A DNA stretch of 64,000 nucleotides from Eremophila alpestris peregrina (taxonomy: Eukaryota; Chordata; Aves; Passeriformes; Alaudidae), in assembly GCA_009792885.1 (NCBI GenBank), contig WMCF01000121.1, positions 372,001 to 436,000 on the forward strand, in the 5' to 3' direction. Positions within the stretch are counted from its first letter, which is position 1, and each line of letters opens with the position of its first letter. The notes below the pieces were generated by a model. It was given only the letters and a program-made list of their open reading frames with translations. It was not told the DNA's origin and made no database searches. This document shows, one piece after another, positions 34,701 to 48,352 of the stretch. The translations under genes and the position numbers were made by a program.

Positions 34701-37700
34701 TTAAACTCTTTATTGTAGCAGTAATGCCCACCTGAGAGCCAGGTTAAGCTGCCTGGTTATAAGCAAGGCTTCAGTCGGACTGCTGGTGCCTGAGCCAGCT
34801 GATGTAAGATGGCAGTGTGACCCATGAATGTGTGATAGTGCTGTGCATATTGCAATATGTATTAGAAGTGTTGTTTGGAATCCATGGAAGATTTCATATC
34901 TTAGTATGTATTTTTGTCAAAGGAATCACAGCAACACATAATGCATATGAATGTGGGGAAAAAAAACCCCAATTAATCATGTGATTTTGTCTGAGTGCTG
35001 ATAGATTAGAGAAGATGTTACAAACATGAACCTCAGTCCCTGGAGGGTTCTCATAAGACATAAGAGAGCACAAACTAGTAGATCAGTCAGATTTCTGAAG
35101 AGCTTAAAACAAACAAAAATATCATCCAGGAGAAAAGAATTTTATATTTAAACAAAAAAATTTTTCATTGTACATGTTTAATTTTATAACAAAATTTATG
35201 GTTTGCAATACAGAAGCTAGGGGGTATAATTTTGTCTATGTGTAAGGTAGTGACACCAGGAACATGTGTGTATGCACAATACAGAAAAATTGAATTTTAC
35301 CTATGAAGTAAGGAAAATAGGCTGAAAGACAGCAAAGGAATGTGTGTGGGTTTTGTCTCTTTATATACACATACGCATGATATGCATTTGTTCGGGGTAC
35401 ATATATTAGTTCTAAATTTGCCATCTGAATTTTAAAGTCCCCATCTCAAATATGTACAGAACCTGTGCAGTATCTGATTTTGAGGGTGATTTGCTCTTTC
35501 TTTGCAAATACCAGATTTGTTTTGTTTTTGAAAGGTCAGTTTAGGTACTTTGTTTAATGGAAATTGGACACACCATTTGCCAGGGAAAGCTCTTCCTTAT
35601 CATTAAAATGGAGAGCCAAAAGATGGAGAGAAAAATTATCAGGATAAAATCAAGTTAATGTACCCTATGAATATTCACATAATCTCCAGTTAGACTTAAA
35701 AAAGCATTCAGCATGAAGATATTTAATCAGGTGTTTGCATTGATTACAAGAAGACTGTGGAAGAAGTTGCACAGATAAGGTGTTTGATAAATAAAAACGC
35801 AAGGAAAACTGCAACCAAAAAATGCTGTAAGCATTAATCACTAAGTTTTAACAAAACATGTTTATTTTATGGCAGAGAAGGCACTTCAGATGAATAATAG
35901 ACATTGAAAATAGAAAACTAAGTATGAAGGATAGAAATTTTCCTCTTAACCCTACGAGCTCAGATACTAACATTTTCTTATATGTACAAGTTTCATAATG
36001 GTGTAACACACATAAAAGAGGAGATACTGCAGCTTATCTTTATGACCATGTACATATGATAATATGTACAATTCAAACTGTTAATTTTCAGGTACATAAA
36101 GTCATTACAATATTGAAACAATTGCTTTAATAGTGTCAATACATGCAGTGTTTGCTAAAGCATTTTTGGAATGATATGCTACAAGGCAAATTAATTCTGT
36201 CCTTGTCATCAAAATAATTTCCTCATTTTTATTTAACACTATTCAGTATAACATGTCTGTTTAACAGTGATCTTTCTGTAAATTAGTAAGGACTTCTAAG
36301 AAAAAAAATGTTACTTATACAAGCCCAGGATTTGGCCTCTTTCTGTAGATTCTATATAAGTACTTGAGTCAGAATACATTCATTTTAATGGTTATCCTTT
36401 TTAGTTATTATAAAGACATTGCTTTAATCAATTATTACAGGAATTCAAAACAAAGAATGTATTTAATTCTATTTTTGGAAACAGTTCAAGTGCTACTTGC
36501 TGCTGAATGAAATACAACTGCATGCAGTTCATGGTAGAGATTGTCTAAAAAACTGGTAATAGCATAAAAAAGACACCCTTGTTATGTCAAAGTCAGGAAA
36601 ATCTGTTTTTTATGGGAGATGTGCCAAGCGTGCAGCACTGTCAACTCATTTTAAGTACATAGGCCTCTAAAACTAGGCCTTTATGTCCTGTTAGTATAAG
36701 TTACCAGCATAACATGGCTATTTACAGTGTTTAGCAGAAGTTTCTTGTATATTGGCTTCTCTATGTTTTATAGAAGTTACAAGAATTCTACCATCTCAGA
36801 GAGCATCTGTCTGACAAGGGCACTCTACAGACCAGCTGCTCCTTTTCTCTGTATATCCCGTTTAGGTATCCCTCTGCCTTCTGCAAGACATCTACTAGTC
36901 TCTGGGGCTCAGGGTAAGCATGTATTTGCTCTGAATACTTTCATCTGTTTAGGATCACTAATTTGAATTTTGCTTTCATTGCCATTATGTCATCCAGAAT
37001 CTTGAATTTGCTTAAAAATATTCTTTAAGGTATAATCATTGTTTGTTTGTTTCCCTATTTTATGGTTAGGATTAGTCCTTGGCTTGTGAGTTTAAAATTT
37101 TTTGCTTCTTGTCTCTAACTTCTGACCTTCCTGGCTATCATTACTTTGTGTTCTAGTCACACCAGAAAATCCAGACAAAATCATATTCAGTATTGTGCAA
37201 ACTACATTATAATTGTGCTAAACTAGGGGGCATTGCAGTGTGTCTGTAGCAACTGGATAGGTCTTAGATTCCAGGTGTTTAAGAGAGGCATCTATTGATT
37301 ATGGGTAAGTATCTTGTTAATGTAGAGATGGCATGAATGACCTTGGTTACAATAGAAATACTATGAAATACAATCTCCAGAGTCATTGTTGCATTGTGAC
37401 AATCCATTTAAAATTCATATAAATAAGCTAAATAAAATTCAGCTGTTATATGTCATGAAATAAAAGCTGAAATCCCTGAGAAAGTAGGGAAAAGTAATAA
37501 AGATCTGTCTTACATTGACAGTAAAGCTGAGAAAGAGTTTGAATATTGAATAATACAGGTGGTTTGTTGAGAAGTTCTTGCCACTAGAGGGTACACAATG
37601 CACAGGAACAGCTAAAAGCTATGCAAAATCCTTCACTGATTGAACCAGAGCCCAGAAAAACAGAGGAACCTTCTATGTTTAGCATTTCAGGGACCATTCA

Positions 37701-40700
37701 AAGGTTTCCCAGAGCATTTTGCTGAGTGTCTGAGTCCACAGGTGTCTGTGCTTTACGTGGATTTAATGATTGCTCTCTTTTCTTAAGTCCTCTGAAAAAC
37801 AAATTGTTACTGTTAATTCTTAGAAACCTAAAATATGCTTAAAACTCTTTTTAAAGAGAACTGTAAGAACATAAGAATTTAATTTACTGTAATAGTTTCA
37901 AGCATTATTGCCTTTTGTACTCCAAACTTGGTAAGCATTTACATGAAATGACTAATCACTGAATGATTAGAGTTTACCTCTAAAGTTTCCATAAGAATCT
38001 GACTTTTACCTAGGTATTGGAGCTCAAGTATTGTGTATCTTCAGGACGTATTGGTCGAGTGAAAAATATAAGAGCAATAGCAAGTGATCCACCATAATGG
38101 TGCATAAAATACCCTATTTTAAAAAATTACTATGTATTTTCATTTATTGAGTGTAATTATTCTGATCTCTAGGGTGTAGTCCTCATTCCTGCTTTGTGTC
38201 CAAGTTCATGTTATGTGGTTTTGCTCTTTCAATGTTGTTGCTTTTCTGAACTTAATTTTGGATGCCAGAACCACACTAAATAAGAAATTAGGACCAAAGT
38301 TGTCTAAAATACTAAGAGATTTTTGATCTTTACACTGGTCGATATGAGGCATTCCAGGCAGCCTTTAATACTTGATTTTCTGTTTTTCAGCTAATTAATG
38401 GGTCTCTGGTGGAAGCAAGACATGCCCAGAACCAGGTGGAAGGTATGTGAAAAGTATGGCTACATGAAGTGCTCGTTTTCTTATGGTATTCTTCAGAGAC
38501 CAATATCCTTGGTCTGGGGACATCAGCTGTAGAGGATCTCCTACATCAGAACAACAGTATGAAGGCTGATAGCAATTACTAGCGGGGGGCTGAGATAATT
38601 TCTGTGCTCTCTCTTCCTCAGTGTTGTCAGGGAGGATAATTGTGAGGGGACTGTGGTCAGCTGGGTTGTGCACACACAAGTTGTATTTGTATTTTTCCTT
38701 TTACTGTCTCAGTCCAAGGACAGGTCCATTTTCTCCCTGTATTTTGGCAGCTTTGCTTTCCTGGAACCAGCTGTCAGGGCTGCCTTTTGACAGTGTCTTT
38801 TGTAAAAGGAAAAAAGCACAATAAGAAAAAAAAAAGACACAAAAAAAAAAGACTACTCCAACTAAACTGGGTTATAAAGTCTGATTATTTCAGTGAAGGT
38901 AAAGATTATTCCTTTCCCTCCCACTCCATCCTCTGTGTAGTTAAATTCCAGACCATCTGGTACTATGAATATTTCTACTTTTAAACTTCACTGAGATCTC
39001 TTAGCAGCAGAGTGGAGGTAAGTGGTCATGGAATTGGTGCACAAAGTCCTTACCATTCTGTTTAAAAGCTTAGTGCACCTGACACAGCTTTATATAGTCT
39101 AAATTCTGAGCTAAAACACCTTTTCCAGGTCTAAAAGAGCAATTAATTTCATAGATCATGGTTCTGCAACATTCTTTGGAGACTGCCAACTCCTGTTAAC
39201 CAGTGCCACATGTGGTGGGTTTCTTGATATGCAATAGAGCAGACTACATTTGGTTCATATAAAACTTTAGGACATAATTTCATATGGCTTTCATCACTAT
39301 CATCTTATGATGCATTTCAATTTATCTTATGGAGTTGAAAGGCTCTCTGTACCTTTACCAATAATCTTCAATCATTCAGGATGCTTGATTCAGATTGTTT
39401 GAAATACTTTGTAAAAAGCTGTAGGTACCCACTACTGCTCTGGAAGGAAAAAAAAAACCAAAACAATACTAGGTGCATTAAAATGCTACATTAACCTGCT
39501 AATGATATGCACCATTTTATCATGAGATCAAAACAAACGTTTGGAAAGAATAGAGACAAGGAAGATGAAAGCAGGAGACATATTTTCAGCATGTTAGAAA
39601 AATATGATTGAAGAAGATTCAAGAAAATTGTTCACTTCTGTGCTTTACTTCCTGTTTGGAGGGTAGAGGGAGAAAGTACTTTTGTTTCCTTCTAAGCAAG
39701 GCAGAACCAGTTCTTCTGCAGATTTTCTGTTTTGTTTTTTTTAATGTAAAGATTTACACTGAAGTGTTTTGAGAGGCACAAAGTAGCAGGGAAACAGAAA
39801 AAAGTTGCCAAAAAATAAGGTTTAGGAGAAATGGGAGGGATGCAGTAAAACCCCTTTCACCTATACACTTGCCTTTTCTCCATTCCATCTTCTGCTCACA
39901 TCTGCATCATGCTGTTTGTCTTTTGCTTAGTTCTGCCAGGATGATTCATGATCACCATGTACACTGTTTTTCAGGATCTTAGTACGTGGCTCACACACTG
40001 ACAGAGCTTTAGAGTATTGTCGAAGGAGCTGAGTCATAATTGTGAACTAGAGGGGTCATTCTTCTGATCTTGATATTGTGTGGCTGTTGGAGCTGAAAGA
40101 GGAGAGGGGAGGGTTCTTTCAGGTTATGAACTGTACTGTGATTATGGAGCTGATTAAGCTTTAGGGACCTCTCAGCTGTCTTTCTAAAGAGCCACGATCT
40201 GGCATTGCAATAGTATGAGGTCTAAATGGCATACAATTCTCAAAAGTTTAAAAGCTATAGTAAGTCAAATACATAAATTAAATGTGGTAAGCTATACAAT
40301 TGTGTATCATCTATTCTATGCTGTTTCTCAAAAACTTCCAAATCAGAGAGTCAAGGAAAGGAAGAGTCTGAAGAGAGAACGAAACGAGAGGTCTGTGTGG
40401 CTTTGTATATCATGTGGTCCATCAACACCATTGAGAGGCTGTTATATATTAGAGCAGAACAAAATGCAGCATGAGCAAATGTATCATACACTTTTTTCCT
40501 GTGTGCTTTGCCTCTCAGATAGAGTACTGTGCCTGTTAGAAACCATACCCCATAGTTTAGCTGGAGGTTTCAGTTTGTACAAAATATATAATACGTACAT
40601 TTTTTTTTCCTCTTTGTAAGAAAAGATTAGATGCTTCAGATGGTTTTCTGCCCAATCTAGGCATGGAACAAAAATGAAAGTAGTTGTAAACTAGATCTGA

Positions 40701-43700
40701 GGCCTTTAGGATAGCCTTTAAAATGGCCAGTGCCTATCTTGTGGATTACAGTGGTGCTGCAAAGTGTCTGCAGGACTGAGAATTGTAAACTGTGATTCTA
40801 GATTTATACAAAATGTCATGCTTTTGATATACTGGGAATAGTTTGGCAGACTGTTTTTGGTTTTTTTACGGAAATAGGATGGCTTTTTGAGCATTCTTCT
40901 TGAGACAAATGGTGTTTTTACTCAATGCAGATCAGGCTGTTTCAAGAATGTCATCTGTCGCCCTCCAGTATTTTGCAATTGTAGTTGATTCTATAATTAG
41001 CTGTGCCAAACGTATGCTTAGTGAACCTGTTTTTTTGAAGTGCTTGCCAGAAGCACGTGATTTATCATGTCTTTTATAAACACACAGATATTGACATGTG
41101 CTAGCAATTGAAGCTAGCATTTGCAAGTTCACGGTGTAACAGTTAAATTAGTAGTGCAATAATTGTACTAAGGAGTCCCAGAATATAACAGTAACAAAGT
41201 CTATGACTAATTAATATTGTTAACATGGAAAGAACATCTAGACAAACAGAATCTAGTTTAAATCCAATTTTTTGCTTTTTTAAGTCTATGCCTTCTGCAG
41301 AGAACCATGTGTTTCTTGACCCCTTCTAGATAAACATATGTCTTTCTTGAAGTCATTTAATGAACTCTGTAAGATCCCAAAGAGTTTACAACTGGCTAGT
41401 AGAAAATGCTGAGCACAGGGAAGAAGAAGACCCAGAATATTACTCTATTGAGACCTTTCAGTCAGCTATTGTATTTCACATCAGAGGATAATGCATTTTG
41501 CTGGTGGCTGAAGTGCAACTGTTATAACCTTTGTCATATTATGGCAATGTTGTTAGAATTAATTAGCTGACTGATTTTAACTTTTTGAAATTCTTAGGTT
41601 AGATGCTGGAGAAGTGAAATAATTGCTTTATGCTTGCAAGAAATTTTGGTCATAGTAAATGAATAAAAGATTATGATGAATCATTATGCAGCAAATCCAT
41701 AAAGTCATGACTGAAATAGAGGAATTAGCTAATAGAATAGAATGGAATAGAATAGAATATATAATATTGTATAATTTAAGATTGTGATGATTATTCTCAA
41801 GATGAAATATTGTAGGTCTTTGACATTAAACAGTTAAACATGACAAAACAGTTAAAAGTTTACCTTAGGGAAAAAAATGTCCTATTTTTGCTGAACCCAC
41901 GTGCTATTGATTTTATTTGAAAAATGTACGCATTGCAAAGTTTATTAAAACTGGATCATTCTAATGACTGTTAATCTTATTTTTATTAAGAATGCATATG
42001 TCAGAGTATGTAAATTGCATAATGGTTATTGAGAAGAGGCAGATTAATATTTTTTACTTGTACTGCCTTCACAAAACCTGCTTTTGCCCACTTGTTACAG
42101 GACAATTTAGTGTAGTGTTGTTATAAACAATTTAAATGAGCTCTGTGTTAATAGTGGAACCTGTAATAGAGCCAGTCTTTCCCCATGCCTACTCTATTAC
42201 ATTTTCTGGAGGGAGACTGCCTTTTGCAAGCACAGTCTTCATAGTCTCACTGAAAATACTAATTGCAGTCTCCTCTGTAGTGTGAGATTGGAGTTAGACA
42301 CAAGAGAACAGGCTTTGTTGTTCAGGCTTGCCTCCAGAATGGAAAGCTGCTTGTAACCATTCATCTTTCCTCTTTCCAGAAGAAAAGCCTGTAAAGTTCC
42401 CATGCTCTGACTGTGACACTCACTCCTCACGCCTCACCTCCTAATTCTCTGACACACGGATTGACTGGAACACATTCCCTGCACAGCTCAATATGTTTCT
42501 GGACCTGACTACTTCTGAGGAGAGCACTACCAGGTTATTGTGCTGCAGCCAGGCCTGTATGTTTTTGGACAGAAATCCAGGCTCAGAGAAGGTTGACTGA
42601 AGGTACATTACCAAGGCACTGGGCTTGGGCCATGTGGTTGCTGTCCATCAGTTGTCCTGTGTAGCATCCTCTGACAATATTCATATTTGTCCTGTGGCTG
42701 TAGAACACTGCAGGCCTTTCCTGCAGCTTTCCTACCTGGTCAATTAATTGTGTCCTTGTACATCAGTGTTCAGATATGTTGGAAAGCTTTGTCAAGCAGA
42801 TGGTAGAAGTCAAAAAGAGATGAAATCAAACTTGAAAATAAAATATTTTATAATATAATATAATGTAATATTTAAAATGTACTTTGGAATCTTTCACTCT
42901 TTGGAATGAAAAGTGTGCTGAACTGTTGTCAGGCGTACATGGGTATAATTTGTGAGTACAAACAAATGCAAGCAAGTTTGTTGACTCAGTGCAGTTGTGA
43001 GACAAGCAATAATTTTACTTAGATTGTAATGAAAATAAAATATTGTGTTGTGTTGCCCCTGATTCTCCCCCAGCAAATTCATGAGCTGATTAGTCAAAAG
43101 GGATAAAAAATACCTTTATATCTGCATTTCTTTTTCCAAGTGATATGGACTTTTCCTTCACATGTACGAACAAATGAAACCAACTAATAGTGAAATCACT
43201 GAGCATACTTAACCATAAAAAGAATCTTTTAAAATCAGAACGTAAGGGTGGGTTCTGCACACAGGGCAATCTGGATTTCCTATCAGAATAACAGAATGGA
43301 GGTGGTCTAAACACACCTGGTTGGTTCCTTCTCATTTCTGAGGACTTTGAGGCAGCTTGTGCTCTTTGATCCAAATTAACAAAATGTGAATTTTTTTTTG
43401 TCTTTAGATAGGTTTTCTTGTGCATATTTGTGTCTATAGAGGCCTGTTTCTATCCAGGAGAAGGAGGTGGAGAACTACTTTTGCTTTGATTCACCCACTC
43501 ATTGTTGAGCGGATGATGTGACAGTATCATCCAGGAGAAAAGGCAAAATTCAGAACATCTTTAGAAGAATGTTTTACTACATTCTAAAATGCAATTGATA
43601 CTGTATATCTAATTGCTTAATCTAAGAGAGTGTTATGTCTATAATCTCTCTCCTCCCTTTCTGAAGGAAGTTACAGAAGAAAGACTGGCAATTGAAAAGG

Positions 43701-44975
43701 AAATTAATTGCTTCATACTCACAGACCCAATCATAATTTTTATAATATATTGGCAAAATATTGAAACATATCTTCAGTCTAAGCAATTTCTAAATGATAG
43801 AAAGGCTACCCCAAAGCTACTAAGTGTTTATTACCATTATGGTAGAGTCATTCAGGCAATCTTCTTTGATTTATTTTGTTTTCTGTTATACTTTCAGATA
43901 CGTTTCAGACATATGATCCTTTTTTATTTGGAGTCTAATCCATACTTCATTAAATCTAATCAACTTGCACTTGAATTGTTCAGGACATTTTTTTGCCTTA
44001 ATGTGTATCAGTGGGGTGTAAGAAAGAGGACTTAAAAAAACTCTTTGGGTCATTAAGTACAGACCTCTACTGTCATATCTGAGTATATCTTAGAATCCTG
44101 TTTATCAGCTTATCAAACTGTCATTTAAACCTAAACTTATTTATACTCCTGCATCTGCAGAATTTGACTCCTCTGAAGGTCAGAGAGTAAGTAGGAACTT
44201 GATAAGCTATCCTTTTATCTCAAGTGAAACTAGTGCTACACATAAAATCACTCTTATAATATGTATGTTTCCACAGATAGATCTGTAAGATTTGCTTAAG
44301 ACTTTTTAAAATGAATTTATAAAATCTGGTGGTTTTCTGGATTTTTTGGATTCTGTATGTAACATTTTTTTCTACAATGGAAGTAACAGTGGCTTTTTCT
44401 TTCCCTATGCTGACCTCTGATTCACTGATAAACCTTCCCTCATAGCAATTTAAAGCGCTGCCAACAAAAGATGCTTTGCCATGTGTTGAATCTGTCAAGC
44501 TTTTAACTAGTTTCTCCTCAGGTGTCCATTGAAGATGAAGCAGGTTTTGAACAAGTGTGTCTCAGGGCCTGTTTGTTAGCTAATTTTTCACCTGTGTTTC
44601 CAGCTGCATCAGAAACCTGAGCAAGGAAAAAAGAAGGTGATTTTCAACACAAAATTCTCACTGAAATAGAATAACCAATGCAGTGTTTGCTATTTGTCTT
44701 TTGAGATAAATTACTTTGACCAGTTACCTTCACTTGTTGCTTTGTTATCTCTGTTTGTTTAAGTCACCAGCAGTACAAAATTTGTCTGGAAATACAAGCA
44801 GAGATCTTTTAAGCACATTTTTCTTGAGCTTCCTAGAAGTTTAAGCCAAGACTGCTATTTCTGCAAGAGGGAATTCTAATTTTGAAACAGTCCTGGGACA
44901 AAAGTAATTCATAACATTGTCAGTGTCTAATAAACTTATAACCAGTTATGTTTCATTATGAGATAATAAAGTAAT
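31717..44975. other. Gene-free AT-rich stretch, about 13 kb
   Basis: Short frames only; the largest, 134 codons at 40215-40619 and 140 codons at 43613-44035, lack domains and coding-like composition. Simple repeats include a TC/TA run near 32046-32070 and a GAATA-type run at 41729-41762. At about 33390-33620 the composition is more mixed, but no gene is recognised. No transposon body was recognised. Confidence 0.4.
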
Positions 44976-44979
44976 CAAA

Positions 44980-45230
44980 TAATCTGTCTCCCATGCTGCC
45001 AGTGAGTGGCTGCACAAGAAGCTGGGGGACAGCATGGCCAGCAGAGGTCATCCAAACTGGCCAAAGAGACATTCCATATCAGAGAATGCCATTCTCAGTA
45101 CAGAAAGCAGGGGTCCTGGCTGCTGCCTGAGGACACTCTAGGCATCAGCTGGCAGACAGTGAGCAATTGTAATGGCCATTAATTTGACTTTTTGGGTTTT
45201 AATTCCTCTATTTTATTATTATATTAATGT

Positions 45231-45263
<33 letters not shown>

Positions 45264-45391
45264 TTGATTTTTAGGTTTTTTTTTACATTTTCCAATTCTC
45301 TTCCCTGTCCAGTGTTGGTTGGTGAGGGGAAGGGAGTGAGTGAGTGGCTGCATCATAATTAATTGCCCATTGGGTCTTTAACTCCTAATTA
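44980..45391 (+). mobile_element. Diverged ERV LTR fragment
   Basis: Plus-orientation landmarks of a bird LTR: AAGAAGCTGGGGGACAGC, CCAAACTGGCCAAAGAGACA, TTCCATATCAG, then at the 3' end GGGGAAGGGAGTGAGTGAGT followed by GGCTGCATCATAATTAATTG. The terminal GGTTTAAACC-type sequence is eroded. A GAT microsatellite interrupts it. Confidence 0.65.
45230..45262 (+). repeat. (GAT)n microsatellite
   Basis: About ten to eleven GAT/ATG units in a row, inside the LTR fragment. Confidence 0.95.
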
Positions 45392-47910
45392 AAGAAACAC
45401 ACCTACTAATGCCTCTGGGTGCTGCTCTTTTCAGTATTATCAAATCAACATTTTCCTTACAAGTGCCCATTAGACACGGTAAGAAAGAATTCTGGCTAAA
45501 AAATTTCTGCAAATAACCCACAAAGGATTAAAGTCCATGAAAGACTTAACATGAGGAGTTTAAGTGATAGGTGCTAAAACATTTACCTTTCTGCTTTGGA
45601 GTATTGTGTATATGGGTTTTCTTATATGCATCCTCAGATGTGAGTTTTCTCTGAAAGTATTCAGAGATTTCTTCTTTGCTGTTCATTATAATGTGGATAT
45701 CTTTGAATAGGGTCGTCAGTTAATTTGGCCTTCCTGTTCTTCCATCTCAGAATTCTAAAATATCTAGTGGCTTTACCAAGAGTAAAGATACTTGAGTTTT
45801 TTCCTTTTTCATGTAAATGTTTAGCTTTTTATGTGAATATTAGGAATATTTTGTTTAGTAACTGTCCTGTATCTGAAAGTTCTAATCACCTGCATTACAT
45901 GAGGTTATTGAGCATGTAGCTTTCTTCATGTTGTTACACCTGCATCAAAATCATGAGTCTTAAAGTAACAAGACCTCACTCTGTCCAGAACAGAATTGGA
46001 TATGTAGGAAATTTTTCACTGCTATTTCTCAAGCTGTATGTAATCTGGGCAGTTTGTGTTGGTGATTTCTCTCCTGGGCTTCCTACAGCATATTTCACGT
46101 AGGCTGAAATTTGGCTTTGAAAGAAAACACTTAGTTCCTATTTAGACAAACTGGCAGGAAACTTCTCCTAATGTTTTAACTTTAATAAGCTGTATGCTTC
46201 ATGTTCTTGTGAGTTTTGCTTTCTTTTTTCAGGAAAAAAAAGAAAACATACCCCAAAAACCCCAAACCGCCCCCTCCCCCTGCAAAAAAAACAACCAACG
46301 AAAAAATCCACCACAAGTGAGATTTTTTGCACATCCAAAACCAAGTTAGAAAAGGAGAAGCAAACCAGTTTCAAGGATGCTGTATCATAAAGCTGTTAAA
46401 GAAATATTTCTTCCATTGGAGATCTTCTATTGTGAAGCAACAATTTCTCTTTTGAGGTCAAGAAATGTTAAAGAAAAGATTACATTAATCTAGCTTTTAG
46501 TGAAGTGAGACAGTTTCAGATTGAATTAATGTGTACACAGATAATGTGGTGCACTTCCTTCTTGATAATTTGAGAAACAGCTCAGAAATGAATCAACTAT
46601 TTGAAACTAAATATGTGCCAACGTGCTTCTGCTAGGCAGGGAAATATATTCTTTTGCCAAATACTAAGTATTGCTTTTCTAATACTTCATAGCCTTTTGA
46701 CTGAGATGGAGTCAGATTATGGTTCAGAATACCCTACATGAAAAATAATAGCAAAAGATTTCTTACAGAACATTCACAGGTCTAAAGGCAATGATTGCAG
46801 TGTGCTTTTCCTAGCTTTAAATATTGAGAATGGAAATCCCATATAAAGAGAATAAAGGTTCTGTGTAATTTTGAAGAGCAATGTAAATTGCATAATCAAT
46901 TCACAAAGAAGATGTTTGTGATAAATTTATTTAATAAACTGAATTTAAAATAGTTTGAATTTTCTTGTATGGTACATTTGTGCTTTCTCTGGACTTGCAG
47001 ATGCTGCCAGTAAAATTAATTTATATGTAGGTGACAAATTTTGTATTCCTGTTATTGATTTCATATTTATATCTTCCAATATAATTCCTGATTCTTGCCT
47101 CTCTGATGGCTTTGATGGAAGCAAGTCTCTTTATTGCTATTGCTGTGTGTGACACCCCCCTAACACAGGGCTGGGAGAAACTGATGGTTTTACAATGTCA
47201 GTCCATTCTGGGATTCACAGAGTCCAAGATGAAATTAATGTGCTTTTTAAGACTGTCACCTAGGGACCCTACACTGAAGACATACTTTTATCTCTGTGTA
47301 AAGATCCAAAGGAGTGCATTATAATGCCTAACAAATGTGTGCCACACATTTCTTGCTTTTTTCCTTAATCTTATAATCTTGAAATATCAAAATGTCTTAC
47401 AGAGATGTCAAGAAATGTATAAGTTAGAGTTTTGCAACTAACATTTCAGCAGATTTAATGCACATATGGTAAGTTTTGAAAACTACTTGAACTCTATTTA
47501 AATTATATAAAACACATGCCAATACAAAAATTTTGCTCAAATTTTTCTTTAATAATATAGCTACAATCCAATATATATCATGGAACAAGTCGCTTCTGAG
47601 TTCAACAAATAATATTCACAGAAAATTTGACATTAGTTATGGGGAATAAATGTGTTTCTGCAATTAATCTCACTTCCCCTAGTTTGAGGCCTTGACAAAT
47701 TCAGCCTAGTAGCATTCTCTCTCCACTGTGATTATATTCCGTATAATATGTCAGAAAAAGCACATCAATACTTAAACAATTCTGTAAAAAGGAAAAAATA
47801 TCTGAAACATAGACAGATATCCCTTCTTAATAGGTTTCTGGTATCTGTTGCAGTGTGGCCAAGAAAGTACAGAGAACCATGTAAAACTGGTCAAGTCCAT
47901 AAAAGAAGTT
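45392..47910. other. Intergenic, nothing recognised
   Basis: Short frames and a C/A low-complexity patch at 46230-46320. Confidence 0.4.
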
Positions 47911-48352
47911 TTGGTGGGCTGACCTCTGCTTGCAGCCAGACACCTGTCCAGCCACTCTTGTATCCTCCTCCTCCCCAGACTGGTGGGACAAAATAAGATG
48001 GAAAAGTCAATATAAGTACAGGGCGATCATTCATCAATTACCACCATGGACAAAAGAGACTCAATTTAGGAAAAAAATATTTTATTACCACTTAAAATAG
48101 AGTTGAAGTGTGAGAAACAAAAACAGACAAAAAACTGCTTCCTTAACCCTGTTCGTCTCAGGCTGATGGTTGTGGCACTTTACCAGTAATAAAGTGAACT
48201 ATGAGAAGTTTTTCAAAGCTGTTTTAACTCTACCTGTGTGCTGTCAATAACATGCTAATGAGAAAACTGTTTTATTCCCAGCTTTTCAAGGAACAGGGGT
48301 TGTGGTCAGCCCACAACAGGTTGTCTCTGATGCCTCATCCTCTTCACACTTG
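47911..48352 (-). mobile_element. Diverged ERVL-type LTR fragment
   Basis: Shares landmarks with the LTR at 30698-31716 in the same order: GGTGGGCTGACCTCTGC, CGATCATTCATCAATTACCA, GGACAAAAGAGACTCAATTT, then ACAGGGGTTGTGGTCAGCCC and AGGTTGTCTCTGATGCCTC. The reversed AATAAA is at 48081-48086. The middle is disrupted by unrelated AT-rich sequence and the distal part is missing. Confidence 0.6.

Noticed and set aside
40215..40619. 134-codon plus-strand frame
   Set aside because: Composition is that of random AT-rich DNA; no homology recognised and no splice-site support.
43613..44035. 140-codon plus-strand frame rich in Phe/Tyr/Ile
   Set aside because: The hydrophobic bias is what AT-rich sequence gives by chance; it resembles no membrane-protein family.
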